From Methanocalculaceae archaeon (GTDB lineage Archaea; Halobacteriota; Methanomicrobia; Methanomicrobiales; Methanocorpusculaceae), in NCBI GenBank assembly GCA_031255895.1, contig JAIRRQ010000017.1, forward strand, positions 1 to 6,274: DNA of 6,274 nt, written 5' to 3'. A program made the translations under genes and the position numbers. The stretch's first letter is position 1. Each line of letters starts with the position of its first letter. This document shows, piece by piece, positions 1-5,549 of this stretch. The notes beneath the pieces were generated by a model. It had not been told where the DNA came from. It did no database searches and worked only from the letters and a program-made list of their open reading frames with translations.

Positions 1-2
1 TC

Positions 3-1412
3 ATGCAAATGTTTCTTGATGGTGTCGGTTGTGACTGTCTTTCTGGAGGTACCCTTCCTGTTTACAATCCGGCAACCGGGAGTGTAGTTGACAGTGTTCC
101 AGCTGGTAATGCGGATGACGTTGCAGTAGCGGTCGCGATAGCGGAAAATTCTCAGACGAAGTGGGCTAAGGTCAATCAAGCGGATAAGTCCCGCATCCTG
201 ATAGCAGCGGGCGCGCTTATTAGGAATGAAGTGGAGACTCTCGCAAGACTTCTGACCACTGAACAGGGAAAACCATTTCATGAAGCAAAAAATGAAATTC
301 TGGGAACTGCCCATATTTTTGAGTACTATGCGTCGATGACAGGCAGTATTCGTGGTGACGCGGCAGTTCTGCCGAAGTATGGATACATGAACACAATCAA
401 AAAACCGCTTGGTGTCTGTGGGGCAATTGTGCCGTGGAACATGCCTGCCATCATTTTTGGGTGGAAGGTAGGTGCAGCTCTTGCCTGCGGGAACGCGATT
501 GTTATAAAACCATCGGAAACGGCACCTCTGACGATTCTTCGTCTAGCGGAACTTCTTGTGGCCGCCGGGGTCATAGGTGGTGTAATGAACGTTGTTACAG
601 GTGATGGTGCGGTTGTTGGGGATGCGATTGTGCGAAATCCTGGCATACGTCGTGTATCCTTCACCGGTTCTGTCGCAACGGGGCGAAGAGTCTCTCTCGC
701 AGCAGCACCGATTCTGAAAAAACTCACACTGGAACTTAGCGGAAATGATGCATTCATTGTTGCTGCGGATGCAGACGTTGATACGGCGGTTGCAGGTGCG
801 ATACAGAGTCGGTTCTACAACTGTGGTCAGGTTTGCACTTCAGCAAAGAGGATCTTGGTGGATGCAAGCCTCACTGGTGAGTTCGTGAAAAAGGCCAGGG
901 CTGCAATTGAAAAATTTGTTATTGGCAACGGTCTGGAAAAAGTCAACATGGGGCCGTTGAATAATCCAAAACAACTCGATATGGTCGCATCAGCTGTAGA
1001 TCGAATTTTGAGCGAAGATTGTGGAAATCTTGTCTGTGGTGGGAAAAAACAGGACGGATTAGGTAATTTTTATGAGCCAACCCTACTCTCCAATGTGTCA
1101 CCGGATGCAGTGTCTGAGGAGATTTTTGGACCTGTCATGTCGGTGATATCGTTTTCAACGCTTGACGAAGCTGTTGAGATCGCAAATGGCACGTCGTATG
1201 GACTCGGTACATCTATTTGGACGAAAAATATGAAAATTGCCTACACGGTTGCCGAACAGATCAGATCCAGTGTCGTGTGGGTGAACAAGCATCTGATTCT
1301 GCCGCCAGAAATCCCGTTTGGGGGTACTGGTGATTTTGGATATGGGTTGGAGAATGGACGCGAATTCGTTTATGAGTACACCGAGCCGAAGAGTATTCTT
1401 ATCGATATCTGA
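3..1412 (+). CDS. Aldehyde dehydrogenase family protein (NAD(P)-dependent, substrate unknown)
   Basis: This 469-residue protein is a member of the aldehyde dehydrogenase superfamily, cytosolic enzymes that oxidise an aldehyde to a carboxylate with NAD(P)+. The length is normal for the family, and the N-terminus (DG near 6-7, then YNPATG at 21-26) is where full-length members begin. It is therefore probably complete although only two bases precede the ATG; Met3 is an alternative start. Visible motifs are PWN with Asn146, KPSE with Lys169 and Glu172 (a glutamate here favours NAD+ over NADP+), FTGS at 220-223, the general base Glu244 in LELSG, the nucleophile Cys278 in NCGQVC, and EEIFGPV at 372-378. 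Two places deviate: ELGG is ELSG, and the usual C-terminal GGxKxSGxGRE reads GGTGDFGYGLE (440-450), losing Lys, Ser and Arg. The substrate cannot be read from sequence; lactaldehyde-, succinate-semialdehyde- or glyceraldehyde-type enzymes are all possible. The tRNA downstream is unrelated in function. Confidence 0.95.
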   Translation: MQMFLDGVGCDCLSGGTLPVYNPATGSVVDSVPAGNADDVAVAVAIAENSQTKWAKVNQADKSRILIAAGALIRNEVETLARLLTTEQGKPFHEAKNEILGTAHIFEYYASMTGSIRGDAAVLPKYGYMNTIKKPLGVCGAIVPWNMPAIIFGWKVGAALACGNAIVIKPSETAPLTILRLAELLVAAGVIGGVMNVVTGDGAVVGDAIVRNPGIRRVSFTGSVATGRRVSLAAAPILKKLTLELSGNDAFIVAADADVDTAVAGAIQSRFYNCGQVCTSAKRILVDASLTGEFVKKARAAIEKFVIGNGLEKVNMGPLNNPKQLDMVASAVDRILSEDCGNLVCGGKKQDGLGNFYEPTLLSNVSPDAVSEEIFGPVMSVISFSTLDEAVEIANGTSYGLGTSIWTKNMKIAYTVAEQIRSSVVWVNKHLILPPEIPFGGTGDFGYGLENGREFVYEYTEPKSILIDI

Positions 1413-1463
1413 ATTTTTGGGAATGATAACATTCGAAATCATAGGATCAAAACTGAAACGGTG

Positions 1464-1474
1464 GATTTATATTA
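1464..1474 (+). promoter_or_regulatory. Probable archaeal TATA box for the tRNA-Arg gene
   Basis: The stretch GATTTATATTA resembles the archaeal box A consensus (TTTATATA). It lies about 44 bases before the first base of the tRNA. With the usual 25 or so bases from box to start, transcription would begin near 1493-1497 and leave a leader of roughly 16-20 nt, to be removed by RNase P. The match is by eye only. Confidence 0.45.
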
Positions 1475-1512
1475 GTATTACTCTAATGTACCAAAGCACA
1501 TATGTGTATTTA

Positions 1513-1584
1513 GTCCCGGTAGGGTAGAGGATATCCTAGAAGCCTGCGGAGCTTTTGACCTGGGTTCAAGTCCCAGCCGGGACG
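1513..1584 (+). tRNA. tRNA-Arg (anticodon GCG)
   Basis: The 72-nt cloverleaf is complete. The acceptor stem GTCCCGG (1513-1519) pairs perfectly with CCGGGAC (1577-1583), with G1584 as discriminator. In the D arm, A14, G15, G18-G19 and A21 are all in place; the stem uses G10-U25, G11-C24 and G12-C23, with an unpaired U13/U22. The anticodon stem is GAAGC/GCTTT (1539-1543/1551-1555), closing a 7-base loop CTGCGGA whose centre GCG (1546-1548) reads CGC and CGU arginine codons. The variable loop has four bases. The T arm is CTGGG-TTCAAGT-CCCAG. No CCA is encoded and no intron is present, both common in archaea. The gene stands alone between protein genes with its own promoter and T-run terminator. 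Confidence 0.95.
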
Positions 1585-1590
1585 TAGCTA

Positions 1591-1598
1591 TTTTTTTT
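1591..1598 (+). terminator. T8 run terminating the tRNA transcript
   Basis: Eight consecutive T begin seven bases after the tRNA discriminator base, with no stem-loop directly before them. Archaeal RNA polymerase stops at such bare oligo-T tracts, so this is the likely terminator of the tRNA gene. Confidence 0.65.
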
Positions 1599-1634
1599 GA
1601 TTTCTTTAGTGTTCTGGGTTGACTACATTTCTGA

Positions 1635-1655
1635 TTTGCCAGTGCTACTGGCAAA
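1635..1655. repeat. Perfect 9-bp inverted repeat (hairpin or operator-like dyad)
   Basis: TTTGCCAGT (1635-1643) and ACTGGCAAA (1647-1655) are exact reverse complements separated by GCT. As RNA this is a tight 9-bp stem with a three-base loop (or five-base loop if the top T-A pair opens). As DNA it is a 21-bp dyad. It lies 51 bases past the tRNA and just upstream of the GC-rich island. It is not followed by a T run close enough to be a standard intrinsic terminator. Its role is unknown: a regulator site, an RNA stability or processing element, or chance. Confidence 0.5.
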
Positions 1656-1671
1656 ATATCGTTGGTTTTTG

Positions 1672-1771
1672 AGTCTCACACCGCGGCGCACTGTGTGGAA
1701 ATGGGCACGCGAGTCGAGAATATCGATCCATGTTGTTACTACAACAGATTGACGCAGGTCAGTGTGTGACT
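1672..1771. ncRNA. Candidate structured RNA in a GC-rich island (unknown family, strand undetermined)
   Basis: Within strongly AT-rich DNA this stretch is clearly GC-richer, especially 1677-1716. Its ends can pair: AGTCTCACAC (1672-1681) with GTGTGTGACT (1762-1771), nine pairs around one T/T mismatch. Inside lie two perfect small hairpins: TGTTGT-tact-ACAACA (1731-1746) and TGAC-gcag-GTCA (1750-1761), the latter abutting the outer helix so that the two could stack. A competing local pairing, CACAC (1677-1681) with GTGTG (1693-1697), would open the outer helix. GC islands of this kind in AT-rich archaeal spacers often mark noncoding RNAs, but I recognise no C/D-box, H/ACA or other known family. 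No promoter or terminator is convincingly placed for either strand, so expression is conjecture. It could also be a relic of coding sequence. Confidence 0.3.
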
Positions 1772-2085
1772 AAATGAATATAGGTAATAATTGATTCATA
1801 GATTACTATTGTTGAAATAACTGTGATGTTAATCATCTTTTTCAAAATTTGCTCATTTTTTTTTGAAAATTGGTGAAATTATGCAAAAAAAAATTACGAA
1901 TCTCTCAAAATTTTTAATGAATATGGTCATTTCTGTGCAGGTTTTTTATAGTTTTATCCAAAAGTCACTGGAACATTATTGTTAGGTTATTTTTTTATTA
2001 TTGATTATAGTTTCTTTCATCTACTATATTGTTGATATTTTCCGATTTCCATTGTTTTAACGCAGACAAATATCGATAAACATGA

Positions 2086-2352
2086 ACACGATATTTCATC
2101 GTTGTTCTATCCCGATTATTGGTAATTTCATTTGTCCTATACACTGCATTGAAATGGCTTAATATGCCTCAAATTGTGGTATTTATCGCGATACTTTTGA
2201 TAATTATTTTTTCTGTGTTGGAGATTGTTTCGTTCACAGAAAAATATCAGTGTTCCATAATAATTGTCGAAAAGGTTGTATACTTGTCTGAATTCGCTTT
2301 AATCTCGACATTCTATATGGGAGTACAATTCAGAATGGGAAATATCGTTTGA
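2086..2352 (+). pseudogene. Doubtful small membrane-protein frame, possibly a gene remnant
   Basis: The frame is open from 2086 after a stop at 2083-2085; a TTG at 2119 would give 77 residues. There is no ATG at a sensible place and no Shine-Dalgarno-like sequence before the TTG. The peptide has a convincing membrane stretch (PQIVVFIAILLIIIFSVLEI), a hydrophobic segment before it (VISFVLYTALKWL) and a moderately hydrophobic C-terminal part. I recognise no family. It may be the surviving piece of a decayed membrane-protein gene, or a chance product of T-rich DNA; I slightly favour the latter two over an active gene. Confidence 0.2.
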
Positions 2353-2595
2353 CAGATGCAAATTAATTTTTCACTTCTGGGTGATCGTTCAGTCGCCAAG
2401 ATCACGTAATTATATTATGTTGAATTGGTGTATATTTTTAACAATTAATTTAAATTATATGTACTTAATATTGTGTATGTTTAACTTTTATGCTCTGAAA
2501 AATGATGTCAAGAGTAAATGTGTTAGGATCGTCATAGGTTGTGAGGAAATGTTATCAATTTTTTCATCATCTGAGCGCGGGTGAATTCATGTGTT

Positions 2596-2803
2596 CTATA
2601 ACTTGTAACGTTTAGTGTTTCATCTTCTGCAGTCTCATCAAAAGAAAATGTTGTTGTTGACACTGCGATCGCGGCGGGTATCTGGATTGATTCATCTGAG
2701 CTGTTTAGTGAAACGTCTTCCAAAAGCTACAATAAACAGTACCGCGGTAGACAACAGGAGATCCCTCTTCCTGAATTTCACAAAAAATTGATTTTCTTTT
2801 GAG
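2596..2803. other. Locally GC-richer stretch open on both strands, possible coding relic
   Basis: This part of the spacer is GC-richer than its surroundings and is open for about 60 codons on both strands. The plus frame has no stop from about 2599 to a TGA at 2801-2803 and no plausible start. The minus frame (TTG at 2723 down to a stop at 2532) gives 63 residues with a hydrophilic, acidic composition. Neither has a start signal or a recognisable domain. It may be a fragment of a former gene, strand unclear. It lies just past the 3' end of the MFS gene, and a long 3' extension of that gene is not possible because of the stop at 2812-2814. Confidence 0.15.
2782..2787 (-). terminator. T6 run downstream of the MFS gene
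   Basis: On the minus strand six T follow the MFS stop codon by about 24 bases, in a T-rich surrounding. This fits a simple archaeal oligo-T terminator. No stem-loop is evident. Confidence 0.35.
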
Positions 2804-2811
2804 GTGGGTAA

Positions 2812-4215
2812 TCATTTGGATACTGTTGTTGGAGATGCTTTGGAGGAAAACGATAGAACAGCGGCAATCAGGCAAAATACGATCCCACATGAGAATGACA
2901 GATGCATCGCCGAAAGAAATGCGTCCAAGTTCCCTGTCAACTCGGTTGTGGTTCCAAGAAATACCGAAATGAAGCAGGTTGCAAGCCCCATTGAAAGCAC
3001 CATACCCATTTGCCGCATTGTACCGATGATGCTGTTTGCACTGCCATACTCTTGGCGCTGCACCGACCCCAGAATCATATTGTTGTTTGGAGAGGCAAAT
3101 AGTGCCACGGCAAAACCCATCAGAACAAGGGTTGCAAGAAGCATCGGAAGGTTCAGAACGGTGCCCTGCTGCATGAGAACTGCGATCCCCCCTGCCATCA
3201 GCAACATTCCGACTGTGGTCAGGTAGCGCGGCTCGATTTTATCTGAGCTCCTCCCTGCGAGAGGTGAGATGATCATTTGAGTAAACGGCATTGCAACTAG
3301 CACCATCCCGGCTTCCATCGGTGTGAACATTCCGGCAATCTGTAGATACAGACTCAAAAAAAAACTTATCGCATACGTCGCACCGAAATTGATAACCGTT
3401 GCAAGGTTACCTCGTGTAAACACACGGTTGTTAGAAAAGAGCCGAAGCGCAAACATTGGATAGTGCGTACGTTTTTCAATAAAAACAAACAATGGAAGAA
3501 ATACGACAATTCCTGTTGTAAGTAGTCCAATAGCCCAAAATTCTGGCAAATTAATGAGGCCGATTACCAGCGTGACAATGAAGAGCATATATGCAAATGT
3601 TCCCGCATAATCGTAAGGTTCTCCTTCATTTTCACAAATGTCACGCGAGATGGAAAACCATACAGCCGCAAACGTAAACATCGATAATATCGTAACAAAG
3701 TAGAAAATACTTTGCCATCCTAGCATCTGTGTCAGAACACCACCTAGTATCGGTCCCGCTGAAAGTCCGAGAAACACTGCTGATACCGCGTACCCGATGA
3801 CTGCTCCTCGTTTCTGCGGCGGGTACACCGCTGAAAGAAGTGCAATTGAGTTACTCGTGATTGCCGCAACACCGATACCCTCGAGAATTCTGCAGAGAAT
3901 CAAAATCCCAATTGATGGTGAATGAGGTGCAAGAACGGATGAGAGCGTAAGAAGGAATATTCCCGTCAGAAATATTTTTTTCCGGCCTATGATATCCGCA
4001 ATCCGTGCAACGGGTACCATAAACATCACGGAGCTTATTAGATAGGCCGTCGAAAGCATCGCAAGCGATTCAGCGGTCGCAACGTAGGCCGCACCAATGG
4101 CTGGAATTGCCACATTCACCATAGATCCGAGAAATGGACTGAGAAACGAGGCGAGAGCTGAGGCAATCAGCACCATTCGCATCTCACGCGTGGTATAGTG
4201 GTATATCGCTGCCAT
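2812..4215 (-). CDS. MFS transporter, DHA2 (EmrB/QacA-like) drug-efflux type
   Basis: This 467-residue integral membrane protein is a proton-coupled exporter of the major facilitator superfamily. Motif A is RIADIIGRKK (71-80), motif B centres on Arg109 in CRILEGIGVA, and motif C is GLSAGPILGG (150-159). These mark the 12/14-helix drug:H+ antiporters. Hydrophobic segments number about 14, including an extra pair near 205-246 between the two halves, which indicates the 14-helix DHA2 branch. The usual LDxTIVNVALP of helix 1 appears as FLGSMVNVAIP (28-38), so its acidic residue is missing; I recall a similar pattern in methanogen homologues. The ATG at 4215 is preceded on its strand by CCGACAAAGAACAT, with no Shine-Dalgarno match, so translation may be leaderless. 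No regulator gene, membrane-fusion partner or other transport component adjoins it. The substrate is unknown; multidrug export is the family default, not a demonstrated role. Confidence 0.93.
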   Translation of the reverse strand: MAAIYHYTTREMRMVLIASALASFLSPFLGSMVNVAIPAIGAAYVATAESLAMLSTAYLISSVMFMVPVARIADIIGRKKIFLTGIFLLTLSSVLAPHSPSIGILILCRILEGIGVAAITSNSIALLSAVYPPQKRGAVIGYAVSAVFLGLSAGPILGGVLTQMLGWQSIFYFVTILSMFTFAAVWFSISRDICENEGEPYDYAGTFAYMLFIVTLVIGLINLPEFWAIGLLTTGIVVFLPLFVFIEKRTHYPMFALRLFSNNRVFTRGNLATVINFGATYAISFFLSLYLQIAGMFTPMEAGMVLVAMPFTQMIISPLAGRSSDKIEPRYLTTVGMLLMAGGIAVLMQQGTVLNLPMLLATLVLMGFAVALFASPNNNMILGSVQRQEYGSANSIIGTMRQMGMVLSMGLATCFISVFLGTTTELTGNLDAFLSAMHLSFSCGIVFCLIAAVLSFSSKASPTTVSK

Positions 4216-4248
4216 ATGTTCTTTGTCGGCTGGGAGTGATGATAATGT

Positions 4249-4317
4249 TATCCTTTACTTCACGAAAACAATCCAATCGATGACACCTCGACAAAAGACG
4301 ACTCCACATCAAGGATA
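4249..4317. promoter_or_regulatory. Separated inverted repeat upstream of the MFS gene
   Basis: TATCCTT (4249-4255) and AAGGATA (4311-4317) are exact reverse complements 55 bases apart, lying 34 to 102 bases upstream of the MFS start codon. A regulator binding both arms is imaginable, but seven-base arms at this distance are weak evidence. I could not identify a good TATA box for the MFS gene on the minus strand in this interval. Confidence 0.15.
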
Positions 4318-4510
4318 GTTGTCATGCGTATCGTGGATAATTTGGAAGAATCTTTGAGTTTTACCAATAATTGTCTGTTTGGAAACTGAATAGATTGGAT
4401 CGTTTTTATCGTTTTGTGCGTCACTTTGATTCTTAACTGGTCGTTTTTTTGCCGAATTAATTATCTGTGTGTACCGCGGCAGCGAGGTAAAACTCGGAGA
4501 ATGGATCAAC

Positions 4511-4925
4511 ATGCTGATTGATGCGATCCTTGCGACAATTATTTATATTGTGTGTGGTATTGTGTCAACAGTCGTTTTGATGATTCCTGGTGATGCAACA
4601 TCAATAAATTTCATGATTGTGATGAATTTCGATGTTGCATCCACCGTCACAACTTGAATCAGTATCATTGCTGGCATGATCGTTTTCCTGATAGTTTGTT
4701 ATCGTCTTTGGTATTTTGTGTTCTATGACTATTGTCCTGTTTGTCTCTTCAATTCGGTGAATTTTTCAAAATTATTCTCAGAATTGGATTGATTCACTGT
4801 ATTTTCCCATGATAATTCTTGCAATTATTTTCGTAGTGATTCACTTCATCTGCGGATTGTGGATGTTCATCCTGATCGGATTCATCTTGCTTTCGCTCTC
4901 TGTCCCGTTCCTAACTATCCAGTAG
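4511..4925 (+). pseudogene. Chain of hydrophobic fragments, probable decayed membrane-protein gene
   Basis: Three short frames follow one another. The first (ATG 4511, stop TGA 4655-4657, 48 residues) has GGAG at 4496-4499 as a possible ribosome-binding site and a membrane helix (ILATIIYIVCGIVSTVVLMI). The second continues in the same frame after that single TGA (ATG 4676, stop TGA 4790-4792, 38 residues, with helix MIVFLIVCYRLWYFVFY and a CPVC pair). The third is in another frame (open from 4761, ATG 4809, stop TAG 4923-4925), with 38 residues that are almost entirely hydrophobic. One nonsense change and one frameshift would join them into one small multi-helix protein. I do not recognise the family. 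The T-rich composition could also produce such peptides by chance, so the reading is tentative. Confidence 0.3.
4592..4641. repeat. Paired GATG-N3-CATC dyads forming a long inverted repeat
   Basis: GATGCAACATC (4592-4602) and GATGTTGCATC (4631-4641) are exact reverse complements over 11 bases. Each arm is itself a dyad of the form GATG-N3-CATC, with starts 39 bases apart. The intervening DNA is also partly complementary (AAATTTCAT near 4606-4614 with ATGAATTT near 4621-4628), so one strand could fold into a hairpin of about 50 nt. A TATA-like ATAAATTT (about 4604-4611) sits between the two dyads. It could be a two-site operator around a promoter, an RNA hairpin, or the remains of a small mobile repeat. 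No third copy was found in the window. Confidence 0.45.
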
Positions 4926-5025
4926 GCTCGACTTATTGCCAATCTCCACGATCCTACCAAAACCAGTTTGTTCAATTTTTGTGTTTCAGTGTAAAGTATA
5001 AGTGTGGTCGTGAGGACCTTATTTT

Positions 5026-5229
5026 ATGAACTAAAAACTTACGACTGTGTGTGTTCTTTTGCTTGTAGTTTTTGTTTTTGCGGTGTGATGTTCTGATACC
5101 GACAATCTGTTTCCCATCTTGACATCGATATCTACTGTTGAGCTGATATTGTCCTGCAGTCCACGTTTCATTCTGATTTCTAACTTACTTGAGTCGATTT
5201 TTCCAGACGGAAAAATGGTGACGGTGTAA
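5026..5229 (+). pseudogene. Possible remnant of a lipoprotein gene with two internal stops
   Basis: An ATG at 5026 is preceded by GTGAGG (5010-5015) at a suitable distance and by a TATA-like AAAGTATAA near 4993-5001. The frame reads M-N-stop-K-L-T-T, then a strongly hydrophobic run VCVLLLVVFVFAV, then a stop (5086-5088) and Cys-Ser-Asp. This is the layout of a bacterial/archaeal lipoprotein signal: short basic start, hydrophobic core, and a lipobox ending in Cys. Single-base changes could explain both stops: AAA to TAA at 5032 and GGA to TGA at 5086. The frame then stays open to TAA at 5227-5229. The opposite strand carries a 76-residue open frame (GTG 5261 to a stop at 5031-5033) with a hydrophilic, plausible composition but no clear start signal. 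It may be the real coding strand instead. Confidence 0.25.
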
Positions 5230-5321
5230 ATCGGTTGTGATTTGGACAAATAGATGATCACTTTTGTCTACCCAAGTGGCGAAGGAAACAATCAGATTAG
5301 TAAAAAATCAGCAAAATTGAA

Positions 5322-5482
5322 ATGATACTCTACTGTGCAGATGATAAGGATATCGTCACCCAATTGTTTGAAAATGTGTTGGAATTTGTTCTGAACTAAC
5401 ATTTGTGGGTTCTTTCACGCTTTTTACGAGTGATCGTGTGACGATCGTTGCCTACTACTTTTTGGTGATGTTGTGGTTGTGA
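5322..5482 (+). pseudogene. Two short adjoining protein-like fragments in different frames
   Basis: A 25-residue frame (ATG 5322, stop TAA 5397-5399) begins MILYCADDKDIVTQLFENVL. A second frame, open from 5372, continues past that stop to a TGA at 5480-5482 and includes TLFTSDRVTIVAYYFLVM. A single indel near 5395 would join them into one peptide of about 50 residues. No ribosome-binding site or family is recognised. It is most simply read as decayed coding sequence or chance. Confidence 0.15.
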
Positions 5483-5532
5483 GCGATTATCTCTATTTCT
5501 ATTGGAAGAACAGGAAGAAAATATAATCATTG

Positions 5533-5538
5533 AAAAAA
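5533..5538 (-). terminator. T6 run downstream of the riboflavin-pathway reductase
   Basis: On the minus strand six T begin about 11 bases after the TAA stop, in the context CAAAATTTTTTCAATG. This is a plausible archaeal oligo-T terminator without a stem-loop. Confidence 0.45.
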
Positions 5539-5549
5539 TTTTGTTTTTT

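Larger units (their letters stand above)
1772..2811. other. Long AT-rich spacer with no convincing intact gene
   Basis: About 1 kb with many homopolymer runs (for example T9 at 1856-1864, A9 near 1884-1892, T7 near 1990-1996) and short frames full of stops. The plus strand is visibly richer in T than A, so chance plus-strand frames tend to encode hydrophobic peptides, and such frames need caution. The better candidates inside it (2086-2352 and 2596-2803) are listed separately. GC-rich palindromes stand out: GCGATCGC at 2665-2672 and TACCGCGGTA at 2740-2749. No RNA gene, insertion sequence, CRISPR repeat or long repeat was seen. Confidence 0.6.
4216..5549. other. Second long AT-rich spacer, probably decayed coding DNA
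   Basis: About 1.3 kb between two minus-strand genes without an intact recognisable gene. Reading the plus strand gives successive protein-like fragments separated by stops and frame changes (4511-4925, 5026-5229, 5322-5482), listed separately. The plus strand is T-rich, which inflates apparent membrane segments, so only fragments with additional signals (ribosome-binding-like sequence, signal-peptide layout) are worth attention. A small perfect dyad, GATCGT-gtg-ACGATC, lies at 5432-5446, and AGTGA-t-TCACT at 4835-4845. No tRNA, transposase or CRISPR repeat was seen. Confidence 0.55.

Noticed and set aside
326..757. Minus-strand open frame of 143 codons inside the aldehyde dehydrogenase gene
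   Set aside because: Mirror of the well-supported plus-strand coding frame; arginine/proline-rich composition and no domain.
1318..1527. Plus-strand frame overlapping the end of the aldehyde dehydrogenase and the tRNA
   Set aside because: Runs through a tRNA gene in an alternative frame; no ribosome-binding site.
2446..2457. 12-bp palindrome TAATTTAAATTA
   Set aside because: Low-complexity A/T sequence in which such palindromes arise easily.
2804..3226. Plus-strand open frame of 140 codons opposite the 3' part of the MFS gene
   Set aside because: Antisense shadow of the transporter; no start signal or recognisable domain.
4309..4512. Minus-strand open frame of 67 codons between the MFS gene and the second spacer
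   Set aside because: Rich in Lys, Asn and Gln as expected from A-rich chance frames; no start signal and no family.
1839..4773. Shared 12-mer TTTTTCAAAATT in both spacers (near 1840 and 4763)
   Set aside because: A/T-only low-complexity word; the flanks do not match, so it is not evidence of a repeated element.
4655..4925. Recoding: TGA (4655-4657) as selenocysteine or TAG (4923-4925) as pyrrolysine
   Set aside because: The first two fragments do share a frame across the TGA, but no SECIS-like structure was recognised. The peptides match no known selenoprotein or methylamine methyltransferase, and a further frameshift is needed. Decay is simpler.
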